A stretch of DNA of 64,000 nucleotides from Halolamina litorea (GTDB lineage: Archaea > Halobacteriota > Halobacteria > Halobacteriales > Haloferacaceae): the NCBI RefSeq assembly GCF_026616205.1, contig NZ_JANHGR010000001.1:1922001-1986000 (forward strand), in the 5' to 3' direction. The translations under genes were made by a program, and so were the position numbers. Each line of letters begins with the position of its first letter. Position 1 is the stretch's first letter. Shown here in pieces: positions 51,566 to 60,128 of this stretch. The notes under the pieces were generated by a model. It did not search any database. It worked only from the letters and a program-made list of their open reading frames with translations, and was not told the DNA's origin.

Positions 51566-52487
51566 GGCGATCAGCGCGATGGTGGTGGCGGCGTTCGTCA
51601 TCACCGCGGCTGCGGCGGGGGGCGTCACGGTCGCCCTCCTCTCGGACGGCGAGACGGCGATCGTCCCGGTGGCCGCCACCGGGGCGGCGCCGACGCCGAG
51701 CGACGACGACGACACCGAGCCGCTCACGCTCCTCGGAGCGGGTGGGAACGGCTCGACGCTCGACGCGTCTGCGGCCGGCAACGAGACCCTCGGTAACGAA
51801 ACCGCGGGCAACGAGACCGTCGGCAACGAAACGATCGGTAACGAAACCGCCGGCAACGAAACGATCGGTGACGGCGGCAACGAAACCGTCGGCAACGAGA
51901 CTGCAGCCGACGGCGGCAACGAAACTTCCGGCGACACCGACGGCACCGTCTCGATCGGTAACGAGACCGCCGGCGACGGCGGCAACGAAACCGCTGGCGA
52001 CGGCGGCAATGTGACCGTCGGCAACGAAACGATCGGTGACGGCGGCAACGAAACCGTCGGCAACGAGACTGCAGCCGACGGCGGCAACGAAACTTCCGGC
52101 GACACCGACGGCACCGTCTCGATCGGTAACGAGACCGCCGGCGACGGCGGCAACGAAACCACGACCGGTGGCAACGAGACCGGTGAACCGGACGACGAGC
52201 AGCTCCCGTCCGGCAACGAATCGTCCGGCAACGACACCGCGTCGGGGACGAACGAGACGGTGACCAACGGGACCACGCCCGAGGGGACCGCACCCGCGAC
52301 CGGTGAGTCCACCGGAGACGGTGACGACGCCGGCGAGGGTGCCGGCGACGACGGCCCGGACGCGACGGCCTCGAACGACGACGAATCGCTCGACGATTCC
52401 CCCGAGGAGCCGTCCGGTGATGCCGACGACGAGACCGAACCCTCCGGCGACGACGCCGAGGGCGACGACGACCCGTCAGACCCCTGA
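51555..52487 (+). CDS. Asn-Glu-Thr repeat protein, heavily N-glycosylation-prone, exported
   Basis: This 310-residue protein has an N-terminal hydrophobic segment (SAMVVAAFVITAAAAGGVTVALLSDGE) whose A-L-L-S-D-G-E end resembles the SipW-type cleavage region of its neighbours. The rest is low complexity: 24 N-X-S/T sequons, 19 of them Asn-Glu-Thr, separated by Gly/Asp/Ala, then an acidic Ser/Asp/Glu tail. No C-terminal anchor is seen. Archaea glycosylate such sequons, so the mature product could be a mucin-like coat or fibre-coating protein. The gene overlaps the signal peptidase gene by 11 bases. Confidence 0.78.
   Translation: MRSKAISAMVVAAFVITAAAAGGVTVALLSDGETAIVPVAATGAAPTPSDDDDTEPLTLLGAGGNGSTLDASAAGNETLGNETAGNETVGNETIGNETAGNETIGDGGNETVGNETAADGGNETSGDTDGTVSIGNETAGDGGNETAGDGGNVTVGNETIGDGGNETVGNETAADGGNETSGDTDGTVSIGNETAGDGGNETTTGGNETGEPDDEQLPSGNESSGNDTASGTNETVTNGTTPEGTAPATGESTGDGDDAGEGAGDDGPDATASNDDESLDDSPEEPSGDADDETEPSGDDAEGDDDPSDP
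51853..51992 (+). repeat. 140-base direct repeat, copy 1
   Basis: Identical to 52021-52160 (offset 168 bases, in frame), within the Asn-Glu-Thr gene. The perfect match indicates recent duplication. Confidence 0.9.
52021..52160 (+). repeat. 140-base direct repeat, copy 2
   Basis: Identical to 51853-51992. The 28 bases between the copies differ, coding AGDGGNVTV-type residues. Confidence 0.9.
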
Positions 52488-52494
52488 GCGGCCG

Positions 52495-52499
52495 TTTTT
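52495..52499 (+). terminator. T5 run after the Asn-Glu-Thr gene
   Basis: GGCCGTTTTTC starts a few bases after the stop at 52487, fitting an archaeal poly-T terminator at the end of the 48529-52487 transcript. Confidence 0.4.
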
Positions 52500-52516
52500 C
52501 AGCGTTCTCTCGGTGA

Positions 52517-52551
52517 CCGTACCGTTCGGTACGAACCCCGTACCGTTCGGT
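52517..52551. promoter_or_regulatory. Paired palindromic repeats before the last TasA-like gene
   Basis: CCGTACCGTTCGGT occurs at 52517-52530 and 52538-52551, 21 bases apart (two helical turns). The first copy is part of the palindrome CGTACC-GTTC-like 52518-52533 (GTACCG-TT-CGGTAC core). This looks like a tandem operator about 100 bases before the ATG. Confidence 0.55.
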
Positions 52552-52649
52552 CATCCGGGGGAAACCGGCCGTTCGTCCGGAGGAAGCCCCGGTTCGCCGA
52601 GTGCGTGGCTGTTCGTACATAGGACCCCTGCCAGCCATGGGGAGGATGT

Positions 52650-54071
52650 ATGAGCGACAAACAACTCATCCCCACAACCCGACGCAACGTACTCATCGGA
52701 CTCGGCAGCATCGGCATCGCCTCCGCGGGGGCAGGCCTCGGTACGACAGCCTACTTCAGCGACACCGAATCGTTCAGCGGAAACGTCCTCGAAGCCGGGC
52801 AGTTCGACCTCCGTGTGCGCTACGTCGGCCAGTACAACGAGTTCGGCGAACCCATGTTCGGGCAGGCATCCGGCATCATCGACGGCGTGAACTCCACGGT
52901 CGGCGGGACCACCGTCGGCGAGGCGGACTTCGGCTTCACCGTCGACGACCTCAAGCCCGGCGACACCGGGGTCGGTGAGTTCTGCTTCCAGATCATCGAC
53001 AACCCCGGCTACGTCTGGATGTCGGGTGAAGTGACCCAGAACGACGAGAACGGCTACACCGAGCCGGAGCCGACGACGGCAGCCGGGGGCGACATCAACA
53101 CCCCCGGCGACGCCGACGGCGAGGGTGAACTGCTCGACGCGCTGCAGGTGTACGTCTCCTACTCCGACGGGGCCTACAGCGACACCAGCAGCGGATCGCC
53201 CCCGACGGTCCTACCCGGGACCGCACGCGGTGACGTGTTCAGCGGGACGCTCCGTGAGTTCTTCATGGGCGAGTACCTCATCGACGCCGACCCCACGACC
53301 GCCGTGGTCGACCCCGTTCCCGGCACCGACGACGAGGCGGAGTTCGCCGAGCCGTGCCTGCTGTTCGAGTTCGAGGTGCCCACCACCGCGGGCAACGAAC
53401 TCCAGACCGACGTGCTGGGCTTCGACATCACGTTCAACGCGGTGCAGGCCCGCCACAACGTCGTCCGAACCGCCGAAACCGGGACCGGCTTCGTCGACGT
53501 GAGCGAGGCGACCAACACCGGCGGCGGCTACGGTGACGACGGCGAGGACTTCGCGTCGAAGACCATCACCGGCCGCGCCCGCTACGGTGACAGCGGCGGC
53601 GCGGCGACCTACGAACTGGCGACCGGGACGTCCACCCCCGGCGGCGACCAGCAACAGATCGACTGGACGCCGTTCCTCGGGACCGCGACGGACTTCACGT
53701 TCACCTACGACGCCAACGCGGCCACCGCGACGTTCGCCCTCGCAAACGGCGCCGTCTCCTCGACGGTGACTGGCGTGAGCGCACCCGCGGGCCGGATCGG
53801 CCTGCAGGGCAAGGCCGACGAGTCCACCGTGGCCATCGACAACGTTGCGCTGACCGCCGACGGCACCGCAGTGACCGTGGTCGGTCCCGACGGCGTCACG
53901 GCGACCAACGACGACGACGGCGCGGGCCGCGACATCAGCTACCTCGTGTTGAACACCAGCGCCGCCGACCTCGCGAACGGCTTCGAGATCACGGGCGACG
54001 TGACCATCGACGCACAGGGCGACTTCGCGGGCGCGATGGAGGGCATCGCGTTCGACATCGTCGTCGAGTGA
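52650..54071 (+). CDS. TasA-like secreted protein with possible second beta-rich C-terminal domain
   Basis: This 473-residue protein opens with a Tat-like signal (TTRRNVLIGLGSIGIASAGAGLG) and TAYFSDTESFSGNVLEAGQFDLRVRY, very like the vWA proteins. The TasA-like domain runs to about residue 270 (IIDNPGYVWMSGEVTQNDENG, VFSGTLREFFMGEYLIDAD, CLLFEFEVPTTAGNELQTDVLGFDITFNAVQARHN). After a Gly linker a second beta-rich domain (about 295-473) starts TITGRARYGDSGGAATYEL; it resembles repeat-type choice-of-anchor secreted domains, but that label is tentative. A GGGGAGGA ribosome-binding site precedes the ATG. Confidence 0.8.
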   Translation: MSDKQLIPTTRRNVLIGLGSIGIASAGAGLGTTAYFSDTESFSGNVLEAGQFDLRVRYVGQYNEFGEPMFGQASGIIDGVNSTVGGTTVGEADFGFTVDDLKPGDTGVGEFCFQIIDNPGYVWMSGEVTQNDENGYTEPEPTTAAGGDINTPGDADGEGELLDALQVYVSYSDGAYSDTSSGSPPTVLPGTARGDVFSGTLREFFMGEYLIDADPTTAVVDPVPGTDDEAEFAEPCLLFEFEVPTTAGNELQTDVLGFDITFNAVQARHNVVRTAETGTGFVDVSEATNTGGGYGDDGEDFASKTITGRARYGDSGGAATYELATGTSTPGGDQQQIDWTPFLGTATDFTFTYDANAATATFALANGAVSSTVTGVSAPAGRIGLQGKADESTVAIDNVALTADGTAVTVVGPDGVTATNDDDGAGRDISYLVLNTSAADLANGFEITGDVTIDAQGDFAGAMEGIAFDIVVE

Positions 54072-54192
54072 TCGAACCGGAAAACGAACCGCGCCGGCTC
54101 CGACCCCGGCGCACCGACCCAGTGTCGCTGTGGGCGACACCGGAACCCCGACCCGCGCCGGCCCCCCGGGCCGACGGACCGTCCGTCGCCGA

Positions 54193-55194
54193 TCAGGGCG
54201 TCGGCGCCGCTTTCTGCAGTGCCGTTTCGGCGACGTTCCCCCCGTAGTCCGCCGACCGCGAGAGCGAGTCCACGATCAGCCCGAGCAGTTGGGCCCGCGC
54301 GGGGTCGAAGTCACGCAACAGTTCGTCGATCTCGCGGGCGCTGCCGTCGATGTCCTGGACCTGCTCGCGGGCGCGGTTGGCCAGCCGGATCGCCTCGTCG
54401 TTCTCGTCGGCGAACAGCGCGGCCATCGCGTTGTCGATGACCTCGGCGGCGGCCTCGTGAAGCTCCCGGAGGGAGTCGACGACCTCCTCGGGCGGGGCCG
54501 TCTCGATCTCCAAGGAGAGGTGAGCGATCTTGGTCGCGTGGTCCGCGACGCGCTCCAACTGCCGGGCGCTGGAGTGGTAGTCGAAACAGACCTCGCGGGG
54601 GAGCCCCAACTCCTCGGCGGCGGTGGGGCTCCGCAGCGTCGCCCGGAAGATACGGGAGACGACCATGTAGAGCCGGTCCACGTCGTCGTCGCGCTGGATC
54701 ACGTCCTCCGCGAGGTCGGCGTCGTCGGTGGCGAGCGCCTCGACGGCGTCGCCGAGCATCGAGGAGGCGATCAGGCGCATCCGGTCGACGGCGTTGTGGA
54801 TCGACAGCTCCGAGGAGTCGAGGAGGTCACGCACGACCACGCGGTCGCCGGTCTCCTCCAGTACCTCCAGGCCGACGAGGCTCTGGGTCGCCTGCCGGAT
54901 CGTCCGACGCTGGTCGGTCGTGATCCGGTCGGCCTGCAGCGAGATCACGTCGAACCCGGAGACGTACATCGTCATCACCGCGCGACGGAGCTCCTCGCCC
55001 TGGAGGCCACTGACCTCGAGACTCCCCTCGGTTCGCTCCTCGTCGGAGACGGGGGTGAGGACCAGTGAGTCTTCCTCTGGATGGAACACGACGCGGCTGC
55101 CCGCTTCCACGTCGTTGTCCGTCGCCCAGTCCTTGGGGATGGAGACCGTGAACGTCGATCCGCCGGTCACCTGCACCTTCCGGGTCTCGGCCAT
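54193..55194 (-). CDS. AbrB-type DNA-binding and PhoU-domain regulator
   Basis: This 333-residue protein has an N-terminal AbrB/SpoVT-like swapped-hairpin domain (about 1-50: RKVQVTGGSTFTVSIPKDWA, GSRVVFHPEEDSLVLTP) and two PhoU-like three-helix units (about 110-330). Haloarchaea use such fusions as regulators of phosphate genes. It is divergent from pstS, so it probably binds the 283-base spacer and controls the pst operon and itself. The start at 55194 gives MAETRKVQV; an upstream in-frame ATG at 55248 lies past the TATA-like box. Confidence 0.88.
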   Translation of the reverse strand: MAETRKVQVTGGSTFTVSIPKDWATDNDVEAGSRVVFHPEEDSLVLTPVSDEERTEGSLEVSGLQGEELRRAVMTMYVSGFDVISLQADRITTDQRRTIRQATQSLVGLEVLEETGDRVVVRDLLDSSELSIHNAVDRMRLIASSMLGDAVEALATDDADLAEDVIQRDDDVDRLYMVVSRIFRATLRSPTAAEELGLPREVCFDYHSSARQLERVADHATKIAHLSLEIETAPPEEVVDSLRELHEAAAEVIDNAMAALFADENDEAIRLANRAREQVQDIDGSAREIDELLRDFDPARAQLLGLIVDSLSRSADYGGNVAETALQKAAPTP

Positions 55195-55233
55195 GCGAGT
55201 ACGTAGTGAAGGCGTCGGTGATAAGCGTTCCTC

Positions 55234-55245
55234 AAAACTATATAT
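55234..55245 (-). promoter_or_regulatory. TATA box of the AbrB-PhoU gene
   Basis: On the minus strand the sequence reads ATATATAGTTTT, 40-51 bases before the ATG at 55194. The same bases, TATATAGTTTT, occur at 55426-55436 for pstS. Confidence 0.6.
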
Positions 55246-55425
55246 CAACTGAAGAACTACCCCTACAGCTCAGGTTCGATGCGGCCCCTACGGACTGCCC
55301 ACGGGCCGTAATGATTCACCACCCAGCACCCAGAACGCCATTAAGTAACCTCTAGAGCCGTATTTGGTCGGATTTCTTGGTTCGCGCTCGCTGCCGATAG
55401 TGAGAACAACCCGCATATTGTGATC

Positions 55426-55436
55426 TATATAGTTTT
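55426..55436 (+). promoter_or_regulatory. TATA box of the pst operon
   Basis: TATATAGTTTT lies 42-52 bases before the pstS ATG. It mirrors the minus-strand element at 55234-55245, suggesting one regulator recognises both promoters. Confidence 0.6.
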
Positions 55437-55477
55437 CATAGTAGTGTATTTACCCCTGAGTGCGCTCCGGATAGGTA

Positions 55478-56473
55478 ATGGCACGACAGACCGACGGTGT
55501 ATCCCGGCGATCGTTCCTGGCTGGCGTCGCAACCACTGGTGCGGTAGCTGCCGCCGGCTGTACGAGCAACACCGGTACCGAGGGCGAGGGCGGGCTCTCG
55601 GGGGACATCCGGATCACCGGGAGTTCGACCGTGTTCCCGCTCGCGTCGGCGTTACGCGAGGAGTTCATCGGCGAGCACGAGAACGTGGACATCTCGCTCA
55701 GCTCCGACGGGAGCGGTGGCGGCTTCACGAACTACTTCTGTACGGGCGATTCGGACTTCAACAACGCCTCGCGACCCATCGCGCCCGAGGAGGAGAGTCA
55801 GTGTTCGGACAACGACGTGACGCCGGTCGAGCTCAAGGTCGCGACCGACGCCCTGACCGTCGTCGTCAACCCCGACGCCGACTGGTTCGGCGCCGACGGC
55901 GAGGAGTGTGTGACCGTCGAGGAACTCAAGCAGATCTGGTCGGCCGAGAGCCAGCCGACGACCTGGAGCGACGTGAACTCCGACTGGCCCGACGAGGAGA
56001 TCCAGCTCTACGGCCCGACCGACGCCTCCGGGACGTTCGACTACTTCAACGAGGTCATCATCGGCGAGGAGACCGACCACCGGACGGACTACCAGTCGAC
56101 CGAGCAGGACAACCAGATCATCAACGGCGTCGCCGACAGCGAGTACGCGATCGGCTACATGGGCTTTGCCTACTACTCCCAGAGCGGTGAGGGTGTCACC
56201 GCACTCGGGATCGACAACGGTGACGGCTGCGTGAAGCCGACGCTCGAAACCGCACGGAGCGGCGAGTACCAGCCGCTCTCGCGGCCGCTGTTCACCTACC
56301 CCTCCCAGTCGTCGCTGGGCGAGGAGCACGTCGCCGAGTTCGCCCGCTACTGGATGGAACAGAGCACCAGCGAGTCGCTCGTCGCCGACGAGGTCGGCTA
56401 CGTCCCCAACACGGAGGCGGACCGCGACGAGATGCTCGACCGGCTCGAGTCCGCCATCGAAGCGGCCGAGTAA
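55478..56473 (+). CDS. pstS: Phosphate ABC transporter substrate-binding lipoprotein PstS
   Basis: PstS captures phosphate outside the cell and hands it to PstC/PstA. The 331-residue protein has a twin-arginine motif (R10-R11, SRRSFLAG) and a lipobox with Cys28 (AAAGCTSN). The phosphate-binding segments are ITGSSTVFPLASAL, SSDGSGGGFTNYFCTGDSDFNNASRP and YGPTDASGTFDYF. The length is normal. It is the first gene of pstSCAB-phoU; a T6 run follows its stop, so PstS may be made in excess over the membrane parts. Confidence 0.95.
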   Translation: MARQTDGVSRRSFLAGVATTGAVAAAGCTSNTGTEGEGGLSGDIRITGSSTVFPLASALREEFIGEHENVDISLSSDGSGGGFTNYFCTGDSDFNNASRPIAPEEESQCSDNDVTPVELKVATDALTVVVNPDADWFGADGEECVTVEELKQIWSAESQPTTWSDVNSDWPDEEIQLYGPTDASGTFDYFNEVIIGEETDHRTDYQSTEQDNQIINGVADSEYAIGYMGFAYYSQSGEGVTALGIDNGDGCVKPTLETARSGEYQPLSRPLFTYPSQSSLGEEHVAEFARYWMEQSTSESLVADEVGYVPNTEADRDEMLDRLESAIEAAE

Positions 56474-56501
56474 CTCCGGCCGTGAGCGACACAACGAAGC
56501 G

Positions 56502-56507
56502 TTTTTT
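56502..56507 (+). terminator. T6 run between pstS and pstC
   Basis: GCGTTTTTTCGCG lies 29 bases after the pstS stop and 28 bases before the pstC ATG. It could reduce read-through into pstC, or be a secondary promoter box. Confidence 0.45.
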
Positions 56508-56534
56508 CGCGGATACGCCGATGGGTGATTCAGC

Positions 56535-57524
56535 ATGAGCGGGGATCGGGCGACCGAGACGCTGACGCGCCGGACCCAGAACTCCTCGCGGGAGCTGCTC
56601 GCCAAGGCGTTCTTCTTCGGCTGCGCGGTGCTTTCGGTTGCGACGACGGTGAGTATTGTTGGACTACTGACTTTCGAAGCGTCGAAGTTCTTCACCCTCA
56701 CGGCGCCGCTCGTCGGCGTCGAGGGGGCGACGGCGACGTTCACGGAGTTCTTCACCGGCAGCGAGTGGGGGCTGCAGGGGCCGAACCTCGGCGTCATGTC
56801 GCTGGTGTCGGTGACGCTGATGGTGACGATCGGGTCGGGTCTGATCGCGATCCCGCTCGGGGTGGCGACGGCGCTCTACCTCAGCGAGTACGCGAGCGAG
56901 CGTGCTCGCTCCTACCTCAAGCCCGCACTCGAAGTGCTGGCGGGCGTCCCGTCGATCATCTACGGGATCTTCGCGGTGGCGTACATCACGCCCGCCATCG
57001 ACGCCGTAGTCGGCGTCCAGGGCCTGTTCAACATCGCCTCTGCCTGTATCGTCGTCGGCATCATGATCCTCCCGATGGTCGCCTCCGTCAGCGAGGACGC
57101 GATGCAGGCCGTGCCGGACGACCTCCGGCAGGCCGGCTACGGGATGGGCGCGACCAAATACGACGTGTCGACGAACATCGTCGTCCCGGCGGCGGCATCG
57201 GGCATCTTCTCGTCGTTCATCCTCGCGCTCTCGCGGGCCATCGGGGAGACGATGGCGGTCACCCTCGCGGGTGGCTCGCTCGCGCGGAACTTCGACCCGA
57301 CGAAGCTCTCCTCGTACTTCCAGCTACTCAACCCCGAGTCGTACCTCGAACCGGGGATGACGATGACGGCGGCGATGATCCAACTCCTGACCGGCGACGT
57401 GACCGGCGGGGGGCTGGCCTACCGCAGCCTGTTCGCGGTGGGGCTGGTGCTGTTCGTCATCACGCTCGGGATGAACGTGCTGAGTGACCTGATCGCCCGC
57501 CGCTACCAGGAGGACTACCAATGA
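56535..57524 (+). CDS. pstC: Phosphate ABC transporter permease PstC
   Basis: This 329-residue membrane subunit has six helices and the ABC-permease coupling loop [44 protein letters not shown]. The N-terminus is a polar leader before the first helix (ELLAKAFFFGCAVLSVATTVS). It pairs with PstA to form the channel. The stop overlaps the pstA ATG by four bases. Confidence 0.95.
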   Translation: MSGDRATETLTRRTQNSSRELLAKAFFFGCAVLSVATTVSIVGLLTFEASKFFTLTAPLVGVEGATATFTEFFTGSEWGLQGPNLGVMSLVSVTLMVTIGSGLIAIPLGVATALYLSEYASERARSYLKPALEVLAGVPSIIYGIFAVAYITPAIDAVVGVQGLFNIASACIVVGIMILPMVASVSEDAMQAVPDDLRQAGYGMGATKYDVSTNIVVPAAASGIFSSFILALSRAIGETMAVTLAGGSLARNFDPTKLSSYFQLLNPESYLEPGMTMTAAMIQLLTGDVTGGGLAYRSLFAVGLVLFVITLGMNVLSDLIARRYQEDYQ

Positions 57525-59110
57525 GTACCGAAACGACCGACGGGTTCGGTCACGTCAGCCGCCGGGTCGGCCAACTGTTCCGCTACGTGTTGTTCGCGTC
57601 GACGCTCGTGGGCATCCTGACGCTCGCGGTGTTGTTGGTGTACGTCGCCAACGACGCCTTCCGGCCGCTGACGGCCGACCCCGGCTGGCACCTCGTCTTC
57701 TTCCTCACACTCGTCGTCCCCACGGTCGGGGTCGGCTGGTGGAGCTACCGACGGAGTTACCGGACCCTCACGACCGGGCTGCTCGGACTCGTGTTGCCCG
57801 GGATCGCGGCGCTGTACGCCGGCGGCCTCGCCGCGCTGTTCATCGACGTGATCCCGACGCTGGTCTGGCTCTCGTTCGTCGTCGCCCTCGCGGTGCCGGG
57901 CGCCGTCGTCGTCGCACTGAGCCGGACCAACCGCGACGTGCCGTTCCTCGCACAGATCGCCGCCGTGTTGGTCTCCGCGGTCGGCTCGCTGCTGGTGATC
58001 CCGGGACTCATCCAGAGCTTCCCGACGGTCCCCGCCGACTGGATGGTGCTCGTGCTGACCATCGGCGTCCCCGAGGGGGCGCTGCTGGCCCGCTGGGCCG
58101 ACGGCCGCTGGGGTCGCCGTGACGGACTGATCGCCGGCGTCGGGACGGTCATCGGCAGCGCCCTCGCGGGCGTCGCCGGGATCGCCACCGGGATCGGCGC
58201 GGTGCCGGGCGTCGCACTCGCGCTCTTTGCCGGCGTGCCGACGGCCATCTACGTCGCCGTCGTCGTCAGCGAACGGCCCGAACAACGGATCGGCCTGCTG
58301 CTCCCGGCCACGATCATCGTCGGCGCACTGGTCGGCGAACTGGTCGTGGGCACGCTCGGCTTCGCCGGGCCCGAGTCGTGGGTCGACTGGGGGTTCCTGA
58401 CGGGGACGACCCAGAGCGGTGACCCGCGCTCGGTCGGGATCTACTCCGGCGTCGTCGGGACGATCCTGCTGATGTTCACCGTCGCGGCCATCGCCATCCC
58501 GACCGGCGTCGGCGCGGCGGTGTACTTGGAGGAGTACGCCCCCGACACGCGACTGACCCGGATCATCGACGTGAACATCAGCAACCTCGCCGGCGTCCCC
58601 AGCGTGGTGTACGGGCTGCTCGGACTCGGGCTGTTCGTGCGCTACGCCGGGGCGAAGACGGGGACGCTGATCGTCGGCGGCGCGACGCTCGCCCTGCTCG
58701 TCTTCCCCATCGTGATCATCTCCTCGCGGGAGGCGATCCGGGCGGTGCCCGATTCGGCCCGGCAGGCCTCCTACGGGATGGGGGCGACGCGCTGGCAGAC
58801 GGTGAAGAACGTCGTGCTCCCGCGGGCGTTCCCGGGGATCCTCACGGGAACGATCCTCGCGCTCTCGCGAGCCATCGGCGAGACGGCGCCGCTGCTGGTG
58901 ATCGGCGCCGCGCAGGTGTTCGGGGTCCCCGACGCGTGGGACTCGACCATCGGCGCGATGCCGCTCCAGCTCTACGTCTGGGCGTCGACCTACGCCAGCC
59001 CGGAGTTCTACACGACCGTCCTCGCGGCGGGGATCGTGGTGCTCCTGACCGCGATGTTGAGCATGAACTCGATCGCAATCTACGTACGCAACCACTATGA
59101 GCAACGCTAA
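57521..59110 (+). CDS. pstA: Phosphate ABC transporter permease PstA with long N-terminal membrane extension
   Basis: The C-terminal ~270 residues are a normal PstA permease ([60 protein letters not shown]). Before it lies an extension of about 270 residues with seven or more predicted helices, ending near [16 protein letters not shown], which makes 529 residues in total against about 300 usually. It starts [16 protein letters not shown] and overlaps pstC by four bases. The extension has no recognised domain. The stop lies 14 bases inside pstB. Confidence 0.93.
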   Translation: MSTETTDGFGHVSRRVGQLFRYVLFASTLVGILTLAVLLVYVANDAFRPLTADPGWHLVFFLTLVVPTVGVGWWSYRRSYRTLTTGLLGLVLPGIAALYAGGLAALFIDVIPTLVWLSFVVALAVPGAVVVALSRTNRDVPFLAQIAAVLVSAVGSLLVIPGLIQSFPTVPADWMVLVLTIGVPEGALLARWADGRWGRRDGLIAGVGTVIGSALAGVAGIATGIGAVPGVALALFAGVPTAIYVAVVVSERPEQRIGLLLPATIIVGALVGELVVGTLGFAGPESWVDWGFLTGTTQSGDPRSVGIYSGVVGTILLMFTVAAIAIPTGVGAAVYLEEYAPDTRLTRIIDVNISNLAGVPSVVYGLLGLGLFVRYAGAKTGTLIVGGATLALLVFPIVIISSREAIRAVPDSARQASYGMGATRWQTVKNVVLPRAFPGILTGTILALSRAIGETAPLLVIGAAQVFGVPDAWDSTIGAMPLQLYVWASTYASPEFYTTVLAAGIVVLLTAMLSMNSIAIYVRNHYEQR

Positions 59111-59957
59111 CCAGCAAACCGACATGGAGGACGGATCGACCGGCGACGAGTACGCGGTGAGCGTCCCCGAGGGCCGGGGACGGGACAGCGACGCCCGCGG
59201 CGAGGCGTCGACCATCATCGAGAGCCGTGACCTGAGCGTCTGGTACAACGACGACCAAGCGCTCCAGTCGGTGAGCATGGAGATCCCCGAGAAGCGCGTC
59301 ACCGCGATGGTCGGGCCATCCGGCTGCGGGAAGTCGACGTTCCTCCGGAGCATCAACCGGATGAACGACCTGATCGACGCCGCCCGCGTCGAGGGGGAGA
59401 TGCTGTTCAAGGGCAAGAACGTCTACGACGACGACGTCGACCCGGTGGCGCTCCGGCGCCGCATCGGGATGGTGTTCCAGCAGCCCAACCCCTTCCCCAA
59501 GAGCATCTACGACAACGTCGCCTACGGCCTGCGCCTGCAGGACCGCACCGAGAACCTCGACGAGAAAGTCGAGGACGCGCTCCGGAAGGCCGCCCTCTGG
59601 GACGAGGTCAAGGACAAACTCGACGAGTCCGGGCTGGACCTCTCCGGCGGGCAACAACAGCGACTCTGTATCGCCCGCGCCATCGCCGTCGACCCCGAAG
59701 TGGTGCTGATGGACGAACCGGCGTCGGCGCTCGACCCCGTCGCCACCTCGAAGATCGAGGACCTGATCGACGAGATGGCCGAGGAGTACACCGTCGTCAT
59801 CGTCACGCACAACATGCAGCAGGCCGCCCGCATCTCCGACAAGACCGCGGTGTTCCTCACCGGCGGCGAACTCGTGGAGTTCGACGACACCGACAAGGTG
59901 TTCGAGAACCCCGAGAGCGACCGGGTCGAGGACTACATCACTGGGAAGTTCGGGTAG
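59097..59957 (+). CDS. pstB: Phosphate ABC transporter ATP-binding protein PstB
   Basis: This 286-residue ATPase drives phosphate import. Walker A is GPSGCGKST, the signature is LSGGQQQR, Walker B is [13 protein letters not shown] and the switch His is in [10 protein letters not shown]. The first 38 residues are an acidic, disordered haloarchaeal leader. The ATG at 59097 overlaps pstA by 14 bases; an alternative ATG at 59124 ([10 protein letters not shown]) would avoid the overlap. Confidence 0.95.
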   Translation: MSNANQQTDMEDGSTGDEYAVSVPEGRGRDSDARGEASTIIESRDLSVWYNDDQALQSVSMEIPEKRVTAMVGPSGCGKSTFLRSINRMNDLIDAARVEGEMLFKGKNVYDDDVDPVALRRRIGMVFQQPNPFPKSIYDNVAYGLRLQDRTENLDEKVEDALRKAALWDEVKDKLDESGLDLSGGQQQRLCIARAIAVDPEVVLMDEPASALDPVATSKIEDLIDEMAEEYTVVIVTHNMQQAARISDKTAVFLTGGELVEFDDTDKVFENPESDRVEDYITGKFG

Positions 59958-60128
59958 TCCGTCGGGTTCGCTGCTGGCCGGTCGATTTTCGGTCGTTCCC
60001 ACCCGTGAGCCGCTGGCTCGCCCCGTCGGGGACGTTCCGAATTCGGGGGTGTCCCCGTGGCTACGTTCCTCACAGCAACCGCCGCGGAGTCTCGAACAGT
60101 TATCAACCCCCCGCCGTTACCCCCGCGT

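Noticed and set aside
50353-52160. Possible CRISPR-like array in the Asn/Gly and Asn-Glu-Thr repeats
   Set aside because: The repeats are in frame, codon-periodic and coding, with no unique spacers of constant length.
40000-55000. Mobile element or integrated plasmid as the origin of the fibre cluster
   Set aside because: No integrase, transposase, tRNA-end repeat or shift in base composition was seen at its borders.
57515-59416. 633-codon open frame on the minus strand
   Set aside because: It is antisense to pstA and pstB; Arg/Asp/Gly-rich shadow.
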